From assembly GCF_001039355.2 (NCBI RefSeq), contig NW_019773517.1, forward strand, positions 24,815 to 46,513: a stretch of DNA of 21,699 nt, written 5' to 3'. The notes beneath the pieces were generated by a model, which saw only the letters and a program-made list of their open reading frames with translations, was not told where the DNA came from and made no database searches. Each line of letters starts with the position of its first letter. The stretch's first letter is position 1. Source of the stretch: Lingula anatina. Lineage: Eukaryota > Brachiopoda > Lingulata > Lingulida > Lingulidae. Both the position numbers and the translations under genes were made by a program. This document shows positions 20,401-21,699 of this stretch, one piece after another.

Positions 20401-21161
20401 AAACAATACAAGAGATTGCAAAACGATAGGTTAGAATGACAGATAACCTGGAAGATAATTTTTCACCTTGTTATCACTTAATGGTATATCATAATCATAG
20501 TACTGATGGTGAATATTCAGCACACAAAGGAGGACATATAATGAAACAATTGATATACCATTCAACTGAATGAAAAAAACTATTTGTTTCTAGATTCATT
20601 CTAGTTTCTAGAAATAGATTCATAAAATATGAGTAAGAGATCCCTTATCAAAGGGTATGGTACAGTTCAGCAAGTAACAGTTCAGCAGATTTTATATGAA
20701 ATAAAATGCCCATGTCCTAATATGCATTACTCACAATATCATTTTGTAATGAAGTAACATTACTGCAGTATGAAAAAGCAAAAACATACCATGGAGTAGA
20801 CAAAAAAAAAGTGTGGTAAGAGTAAATTTTGAGTCTTAAAATTCACACCTATTTTCAATCTTAACTTCTTTTGTGAAACTGGTCTCTGGACCATTCCATT
20901 TATTACAGGTATGAAATAGCATACCTGAGTAAACAGATTATTTAGCACCAAGTCCAAATGTGGTTCCAGTATGGTGCACTCGCCCTGCACCGCCGCATCC
21001 AGCACCATGCAGAGACCCTGTGTTATGTGAAACGACTCCGCGGCATGCTTTTTGTACAGGTTCAAAATGCCAGAGATGAGTCGTGGTAACTGCTCCTCCA
21101 AGTTTTCGCGACTCATGATGTGCGCCATGTTCCCCAAGGCATCAACAATGGCAAGACGGAG
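2402..21161 (-). CDS. MROH1: MROH1 ortholog, HEAT-repeat protein, 34 visible coding exons, 5' end outside window
   Basis: This is a large alpha-helical HEAT/ARM-repeat protein of the maestro heat-like family. The family has no known catalytic activity; the Dictyostelium homologue is reported to act at lysosomes, placed there by WASH-generated actin. The visible part is 1415 residues, against about 1640 for the full human protein. Landmark blocks in family order are LRLAIVDALGNM (residues 1-12), NEVLRCFSVIATAFSDRL (about 95-112), VLWPYLLEFLLPV (245-257), NFIFKCIGIIMRKS (408-421), GVAIAFGFAASSHLDSVL (448-465), LEAMEGLSKLLE (in the exon at 5302-5490) and the terminal HEAT unit ALILLLKDSSPSVRSKAAEA (from 1389). 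All introns are GT-AG and all phases agree; exon sum 4248 nt ends in TGA at 2402-2404. A charged linker, probably disordered, lies near residues 1009-1036. The start codon and promoter lie beyond 21161. Whether the gene is single-copy cannot be judged here. Confidence 0.95.
2734..2799 (-). CDS. MROH1: MROH1 exon 33 of visible part (residues 1367-1388)
   Basis: Phase 1 to 1, acceptor atttctag, donor gtagga. It encodes GFLMGNLSKDKHTLVSKEHV and then CG. It is too short for an ORF scan, but is required for phase between its neighbours and matches the GFLVLH...LDQLI segment of the family. Confidence 0.92.
3089..3191 (-). CDS. MROH1: MROH1 exon 32 of visible part (residues 1333-1366)
   Basis: Phase 0 to 1, acceptor attttcag, donor gtaaat. 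It reads IKDIPDKVNFYVMGCVSFFK, then SQWPEIKCNAAMFA. The YFKSSWENVRxxAPLF region of vertebrates aligns with SFFKSQWPEIKCNAAMF. Confidence 0.95.
3683..3817 (-). CDS. MROH1: MROH1 exon 31 of visible part (residues 1288-1332)
   Basis: Phase 0 to 0, donor gtgagt. It reads SCKFALRLLGPLMGSTAING, then MFQKHLLEDARLHYGEFMND and LSKII. The CKFALR, FQKHL and HYGEF motifs correspond to CRFALR, FQKHL and HFGEF of vertebrates. Confidence 0.97.
3889..4471. repeat. tandem duplicate, copy A (5'-truncated exon copy)
   Basis: This block matches 4491-5084 at an offset of about 602 bp, with scattered substitutions and small indels (for example 4021-4036 against 4620-4650). It covers the end of MROH1 exon 30 and about 450 bp of its downstream intron. 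Confidence 0.92.
4337..4476 (-). pseudogene. duplicate of MROH1 exon 30 lacking the in-phase acceptor
   Basis: It encodes the same peptide as exon 30 from AAFTLFGNL to EEQVQK; the substitutions I checked in the coding part are synonymous (ACT/ACC, AGG/AGA). It keeps a GT donor (gtgcat). The first codons are replaced: upstream of GCTGCATTT the sequence reads CTGGG after a ctag. Use of that AG would give a 140-nt exon, which shifts the frame between two phase-0 neighbours. It is either an allele wrongly joined into the assembly or a recent dead duplicate. Confidence 0.8.
4488..4488. other. ambiguous base (N) at duplicate junction
   Basis: A single N lies three bases before copy B starts, marking a probable contig or haplotype join. 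Confidence 0.95.
4491..5084. repeat. tandem duplicate, copy B (contains functional exon 30)
   Basis: Partner of 3889-4471. It continues past the end of the similarity into the exon's true acceptor at 5106-5107. Copy A ends shortly before the single N at 4488. Confidence 0.92.
4950..5105 (-). CDS. MROH1: MROH1 exon 30 of visible part (residues 1236-1287)
   Basis: Phase 0 to 0, donor gtacat. It reads DKEAVRAAAFTLFGNLSKFG, then DGPSRAPFLEQIHTNFVSLL and LHLNDPEEQVQK. The LFGNLSK and LLLHLNDP motifs match LFGHLNK and LLLHLQDP in vertebrates. A second, 5'-truncated copy lies 602 bp away at 4337-4476; this copy is taken as functional because it has the in-phase acceptor. Confidence 0.95.
5302..5490 (-). 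CDS. MROH1: MROH1 exon 29 of visible part (residues 1173-1235)
   Basis: Phase 0 to 0, donor gtttgt. It starts VQKFSTTVLSAMMAGMDD, then a DDIDDD acidic loop, then ITLEAMEGLSKLLEQINESH and IRAILINISLKIRPCFEK. The acidic loop, the LEAM motif and IRPxF all match vertebrate MROH1 (GLDDGDN...VALEAMLGL...IRIRPFF). Confidence 0.97.
5491..6080 (-). other. MROH1 intron, nothing recognised
   Basis: Intron between visible exons 28 and 29. AT-rich, with no long repeat, open frame or element found. Confidence 0.7.
6081..6227 (-). CDS. MROH1: MROH1 exon 28 of visible part (residues 1124-1172)
   Basis: Phase 0 to 0, donor gtacaa. It reads LIQQRCAGDLTLVELLMNSL, then LGRLVDSNHKVRMVCIRGLG and NVSSVGSEQ. The VRMVCIRGLGN segment is a canonical HEAT B-helix matching VRRLVLRGLAN. 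Confidence 0.96.
6405..6440 (-). pseudogene. decayed partial copy of the 3' end of MROH1 exon 27
   Basis: It resembles 6505-6541 (shared aaagctacagccc core and flanks). On the minus strand it reads NRAVAFSA against IGAVAFCA. The donor is lost: the GT position now reads GACAT. It lies about 100 bp downstream of the exon in the intron. Confidence 0.6.
6467..6489. repeat. (GA)n microsatellite
   Basis: About eleven GA units, ending 14 bp from exon 27 on its donor side. Confidence 0.95.
6504..6618 (-). CDS. MROH1: MROH1 exon 27 of visible part (residues 1085-1123)
   Basis: Phase 2 to 0, donor gtatag. It reads SVCTHQGECVAKLVSCLTPV, then FTSLYDPQRIGAVAFCAE. It is followed 15 nt into the intron by a CT tract (plus-strand GA) and by a decayed partial copy of its own 3' end. 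Confidence 0.93.
6961..7098 (-). CDS. MROH1: MROH1 exon 26 of visible part (residues 1039-1084)
   Basis: Phase 2 to 2, acceptor ccatgcag, donor gtaaaa. It reads MCVEAFKGLLERSKSEGVME, then DLDAENTWENLQNKETFTEA and VTTLA. This matches the vertebrate LRSMLLRSGSEDVVQRM...GGWELL region. Confidence 0.93.
7419..7498 (-). CDS. MROH1: MROH1 exon 25 of visible part, charged linker (residues 1013-1038)
   Basis: Phase 0 to 2, donor gtgagt. It encodes DDTKEETKSPRGKKGAQPKE, then VKLVPS. It is rich in Lys, Glu and Pro, so probably a disordered linker between HEAT blocks. Sequence conservation is low here; the call rests on phase and splice sites. Confidence 0.87.
7808..7945 (-). CDS. MROH1: MROH1 exon 24 of visible part (residues 967-1012)
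   Basis: Phase 0 to 0, donor gtaaga. It reads ATSALHVIFQVEETEAQVLQ, then NYNRLFVSLLIEICSMLDVQ and PPKEKK. The RLFVSLLIEICSMLDVQ helix matches QLFVVLLLRVSCTVGVQ of vertebrates. The frame is open upstream of the acceptor, but no in-phase alternative acceptor was seen. Confidence 0.94.
8256..8421 (-). CDS. MROH1: MROH1 exon 23 of visible part (residues 911-966)
   Basis: Phase 2 to 0, donor gtaagt. It reads HIVDCWKTLAQDAQLTNSIF, then SHILELLSRSLPYEEKASNN and DKEDPIRTACQLPLA. The W-K/R-x-L-A motif and the PLAAT junction are conserved. Confidence 0.95.
8827..8981 (-). CDS. MROH1: MROH1 exon 22 of visible part (residues 860-910)
   Basis: Phase 0 to 2, donor gtaagt. It reads VSRLIRELHDKLALITYPQT, then RTGTLRAIRTLATHHLISVV and TALLNFRLPYD. 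It is an ARM-type helix pair ending in the LPxD motif. Confidence 0.94.
9319..9471 (-). CDS. MROH1: MROH1 exon 21 of visible part (residues 809-859)
   Basis: Phase 0 to 0, donor gtgggt. It reads VLAKKVPSGQLQGLVDLLMQ, then GLLDSQSHSSSGACVALNSL and FKSRGGELHEQ. This matches the vertebrate AKRLPPDQLxxLL ... RGGxLxE pattern. Confidence 0.95.
9708..9820 (-). CDS. MROH1: MROH1 exon 20 of visible part (residues 771-808)
   Basis: Phase 1 to 0, donor gtaaca. It reads GNPPGHKDQMVDALPTLKDR, then VKKNDPNLLFSVINDLSK. Confidence 0.93.
9827..9871. repeat. (AAT)n/(ATT)n palindromic microsatellite
   Basis: An AAT run switches to an ATT run at about 9854-9856, so the tract can fold on itself. It lies in the intron just upstream, in gene direction, of exon 20. 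Confidence 0.9.
10129..10267 (-). CDS. MROH1: MROH1 exon 19 of visible part (residues 725-770)
   Basis: Phase 0 to 1, donor gtatgg. It reads SGSPVFTTLQLLLGRLIPRC, then TDSEVDIRQLSIETVQTTLK and IQLRYE. The LIPRCTD segment matches LFSPRCAD, and LRYEG matches LGYEG, of vertebrate MROH1. Confidence 0.95.
10688..10798 (-). CDS. MROH1: MROH1 exon 18 of visible part (residues 688-724)
   Basis: Phase 0 to 0, donor gtaaat. It reads HLVPWMLSIHEHERLRAIRT, then THTLLQCYLEKFEFGMG. The HERxRA motif and the following hydrophobic helix are conserved. Confidence 0.94.
11178..11412 (-). CDS. MROH1: MROH1 exon 17 of visible part (residues 609-687)
   Basis: Phase 2 to 0, acceptor ccatgcag, donor gtacag. It reads KLDPILSDAELFDLIKTSTD, then a Lys/Gly-rich stretch (GTTGKKGKEDPDQQ), then LESTLEALDDLLKEILLKNL and SPAGLESIFK. 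The STLEALDDLL helix matches ETLHALEDLL of vertebrates. Confidence 0.95.
11852..11931 (-). CDS. MROH1: MROH1 exon 16 of visible part (residues 583-608)
   Basis: Phase 0 to 2, donor gtatcc. It reads GYMKAEGTAHLPSETRALAM, then NACATL. The donor one GT earlier (gtgtat) is rejected because only gtatcc keeps phase with the next exon. Confidence 0.88.
12169..12188. repeat. (GT)10 microsatellite
   Basis: Perfect dinucleotide run. Confidence 0.95.
12429..12616. mobile_element. candidate MITE, non-autonomous DNA transposon
   Basis: Terminal inverted repeats of 10 bp, AGGCCTGTAG at 12429-12438 and CTACAGGCCT at 12607-12616, each followed inward by a G run (12454-12460) or its C complement (12592-12604). 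Length is 188 bp with no coding capacity. No clean target-site duplication could be defined, so the superfamily is not assigned. Confidence 0.5.
13132..13170 (-). CDS. MROH1: possible in-frame 39-nt cassette exon of MROH1
   Basis: The acceptor atttgcag is good; the donor CAG/gtctcc is weak at +3. It is 13 codons, phase 0 to 0 (DLFGNVWRLADLQ), and fits exactly between exons 15 and 16, which join at phase 0. The gene is complete without it. Transcript data are needed. Confidence 0.25.
13629..13645. repeat. (CT)n microsatellite at exon 15 donor
   Basis: On the gene strand this is a GA run starting about 5 nt after the GT of the exon 15 donor. Confidence 0.9.
13651..13773 (-). CDS. MROH1: MROH1 exon 15 of visible part (residues 542-582)
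   Basis: Phase 0 to 0, donor gtgagg, followed almost at once by a (GA)n tract. It reads DNMVKQNLIRTVELIGKALH, then PDHLMQTHSLTNRGELLGHM and Q. Confidence 0.93.
14168..14326 (-). CDS. MROH1: MROH1 exon 14 of visible part (residues 489-541)
   Basis: Phase 0 to 0, donor gtaacc. It has the conserved DLEKIKATTMLCYGFVTLYA (family: DVEKxKxTLxLCYG), then PATLIVSRIEATIMRSITPH and FSHVK. Confidence 0.96.
14616..14738 (-). CDS. MROH1: MROH1 exon 13 of visible part (residues 448-488)
   Basis: Phase 0 to 0, donor gtatca. It reads GVAIAFGFAASSHLDSVLTK, then LESVAKNEMAKKSSGFLGFL and K. The SHLD motif and the KKSSGxxxxxK segment align with vertebrate MROH1. Confidence 0.96.
15199..15318 (-). CDS. MROH1: MROH1 exon 12 of visible part (residues 408-447)
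   Basis: Phase 0 to 0, donor gtgagt. It reads NFIFKCIGIIMRKSTKKEFV, then NKHLTVLFNSVNHTHQVERE. The NFxxKCIG start and the EREG junction with the next exon are family hallmarks. Confidence 0.96.
15547..15654 (-). CDS. MROH1: MROH1 exon 11 of visible part (residues 372-407)
   Basis: Phase 0 to 0, donor gtacat. It reads MLSKSLDEVNDEDWIEELGA, then VMGEQIPLYTNYPEEK. This continues directly into NFIFKCIG, the equivalent of the vertebrate KNFLYKCIG motif. Confidence 0.94.
15880..15932 (-). CDS. MROH1: MROH1 exon 10 of visible part (residues 354-371)
   Basis: Phase 1 to 0, donor gtaatt. It encodes GAEDEKWNQKNWEDLALK, a tryptophan-rich turn matching the EEWEEKLL-like region of vertebrate MROH1. Confidence 0.92.
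16294..16360 (-). pseudogene. possible relic duplicate of the 3' end and donor of MROH1 exon 9
   Basis: The plus-strand 16294-16324 resembles 16383-16413, including a gtaagc donor after GAAG. Read in the same frame it gives RIIQELVASLMVEG, similar to VIPKLVQYLEG of exon 9. No acceptor allows in-frame inclusion, so it is probably non-functional. Confidence 0.4.
16409..16550 (-). CDS. MROH1: MROH1 exon 9 of visible part (residues 307-353)
   Basis: Phase 0 to 1, donor gtaagt. It reads VLAGRPTNGGNRGLHVLQAM, then QGLSPNLNEGLVELWDTVIP, ending KLVQYLE. A degraded look-alike of its donor end lies about 89 bp downstream in the gene. Confidence 0.94.
16998..17038 (-). CDS. MROH1: MROH1 exon 8 of visible part, 41-nt small exon (residues 293-306)
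   Basis: Phase 1 to 0, acceptor tttcccag, donor gtaagt. It encodes ANVPKPTAMIARLI. Without this exon the flanking exons do not join in phase. Its peptide matches the family pattern of small residues and prolines before a hydrophobic arginine-containing helix. Confidence 0.9.
17273..17417 (-). CDS. MROH1: MROH1 exon 7 of visible part (residues 245-292)
   Basis: Phase 0 to 1, donor gtataa. It starts VLWPYLLEFLLPVQHTDAMG, then has a Cys-containing helix (VICKNVAFLASQKR) and an acidic tail (ENNDEDYMIDFEDK). Confidence 0.94.
17640..17640. other. ambiguous base (N) inside the GC-rich insert
   Basis: A single N separates the AT-rich side from the GC-rich block and may mark a sequence join. Confidence 0.95.
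17761..17796. repeat. four 9-bp tandem units
   Basis: Units are GGAGCCGGC, GGAGCCAAC, GGAGCCGGC and GGAGCCGGA. On the plus strand they would read Gly-Ala-Gly repeats, on the minus strand Pro-Ala-Pro repeats, but no gene is supported. Confidence 0.85.
17954..18055 (-). CDS. MROH1: MROH1 exon 6 of visible part (residues 211-244)
   Basis: Phase 0 to 0, donor gtaagt. It reads TRSNDPEYVSNWALRKMCEN and then VLHLITTTIEGIDV, running into VLWPYLLEFL. The reading frame stays open past the donor into the GC-rich insert downstream, but splicing at 17952-17953 gives the family match. Confidence 0.93.
18373..18495 (-). CDS. MROH1: MROH1 exon 5 of visible part (residues 170-210)
   Basis: Phase 0 to 0, donor gtaggc. 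It contains VKKVIAQVVSAMAHHGHLEE, the best-conserved stretch of the protein, followed by GGQLMVDFVIRQCSLPDDTK. Confidence 0.95.
18737..18813 (-). CDS. MROH1: MROH1 exon 4 of visible part (residues 144-169)
   Basis: Phase 1 to 0, donor gtaaat. It reads GEAMENKKALIVSGLKGLAL and then NETNNK. It leads straight into VKKVIAQVVSAMAHHG, as in the family (NNKVKRAVVQVVSAMAHHG-like). Confidence 0.93.
19301..19414 (-). CDS. MROH1: MROH1 exon 3 of visible part (residues 106-143)
   Basis: Phase 1 to 1, donor gtaggg. It contains LVGYLLTKLETSNERTKIAT, matching the vertebrate LLPRLETxNER block, and ends in KQLINTG. Confidence 0.94.
19920..19998 (-). CDS. MROH1: MROH1 exon 2 of visible part (residues 80-105)
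   Basis: Phase 0 to 1, donor gtaagt. It reads ACSLPDFNVPGSIKNHNEVL and then RCFSVI, continuing into ATAFSDRL of the next exon. The EVLRCF motif is strongly conserved in the family. Confidence 0.93.
19999..20924 (-). other. MROH1 intron, nothing recognised
   Basis: Intron between visible exons 1 and 2. Very AT-rich, without an open frame, inverted repeat or element that I can define. Confidence 0.75.
20925..21161 (-). CDS. MROH1: MROH1 exon 1 of visible part (residues 1-79)
   Basis: Phase 0 to 0. The acceptor is a T-rich tract ending in cccag and the donor is gtatgc. It begins LRLAIVDALGNMAHIM, then LEEQLPRLISGILNLYKKHA, and ends LVLNNLFTQ. This is the classic MROH1 block following the N-terminal HEAT repeats. 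It contains clearly more CpG dinucleotides than the later exons. Confidence 0.95.
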
Positions 21162-21699
21162 CTGGGTAGTAAAAAAAGGTACAATTAAACAGATTTTTTT
21201 AAAATAAAGCATTTTAAAAGCATATGCTTAAAGTACTAACAAGGCAGCAAAGCTGTCAAATGTACAGACAAAAACCAGAAAATAAAAACGCAGGAAATAG
21301 GATACTGTCAATTCTGATAAACTAATGTATTATGCTTACTGTAACTGCATAGCCAACATCAAATTCTTATTCTGCATAACATTGGATTAGGATGAAAGTA
21401 AAATGTGTATCAAGCATTAGACTAAGTTCCCATACCTAGATCAATCTAACAGGATCAATCCAACTCCAAGGGGTTTCTCAATAAATTGCTTTCAGTTTGA
21501 GAGTCTTAGGATTCTGGCATGCCAGTTTCAGTAGGCGTGACAGACAACTAAGCCACTTACATTGATTGCAATTTAGCAAGAATTCCCATGGAGATAGATC
21601 GATCCACAGTTAGCGTGATAGGGTCTGGAAATAGTCCCTAAGGTGTCAGGCTGATAAGAGTTAAACTTTGGAAATGCCAGAATGAGGTACAGTGAAAAT
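21162..21699 (-). other. MROH1 intron or unresolved upstream sequence
   Basis: Upstream of the first visible exon. The preceding MROH1 exon should end in a phase-0 donor and encode the block before LRLAIVDAL; none was found here, so it lies beyond the window. The last 300 bp is less AT-rich and may be an interspersed repeat, but I cannot identify one. Confidence 0.6.

Noticed and set aside
21561-21625. Minus-strand open segment DPITLTVDRSISMGILAKLQ ending at a strong gtaagt donor
   Set aside because: It ends in phase 2 while the next exon starts in phase 0, and the peptide does not match the expected MROH1 block before LRLAIVDAL.
1-21699. CRISPR arrays, tRNA or rRNA genes, bacterial operons
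   Set aside because: No regularly spaced repeats, no cloverleaf or rRNA-like sequence, and no ribosome-binding-site-led tandem genes were seen on either strand.

Overview
The window looks like nuclear DNA from a metazoan, most likely a mollusc and probably a bivalve. It is AT-rich, and its many short exons are bounded throughout by GT-AG introns. The introns carry microsatellites and MITE-like debris. TACATGTA palindromes, common in oyster and mussel DNA, occur at 175-182 and 2120-2127. A heterozygous-looking tandem duplication sits next to an N. The species call is an inference; nothing in the window names it.

Almost the whole window (2402-21161, minus strand) is one gene: the ortholog of MROH1, maestro heat-like repeat-containing protein family member 1. 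I reconstructed 34 coding exons by reading the minus strand and matching splice phases. All 33 junctions keep phase. The exons add up to 4248 nt, which is exactly 1416 codons including the stop, so 1415 residues are visible. The order of conserved blocks follows vertebrate MROH1 from about residue 250 to the C-terminus. Only the N-terminal exons, upstream of 21161, are missing.

Layout from low to high coordinate: an A/T-rich tail with AATAAA repeats on the minus strand (about 5-50); a possible small cysteine-rich two-exon gene on the minus strand (241-413 and 985-1021, tentative); the MROH1 3' UTR with a polyadenylation signal at 1964-1969; then MROH1 from its stop codon (2402-2404) upward to its first visible exon (20925-21161). 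Within the introns lie a 602-bp-offset duplicated block containing a second copy of one exon (3889-5084, N at 4488), (GA)n tracts next to two splice donors, a candidate MITE (12429-12616), and a GC-rich inverted-repeat insert with an N (about 17591-17851). The end 21162-21699 is intron or unresolved sequence.

The window holds no prokaryotic-style operon, CRISPR array, RNA gene or autonomous mobile element. The main points for a second look are the exon duplication, the unrecognised small Cys-rich gene, a possible 39-nt cassette exon, and the GC-rich insert. None of them amounts to a demonstrable new system.
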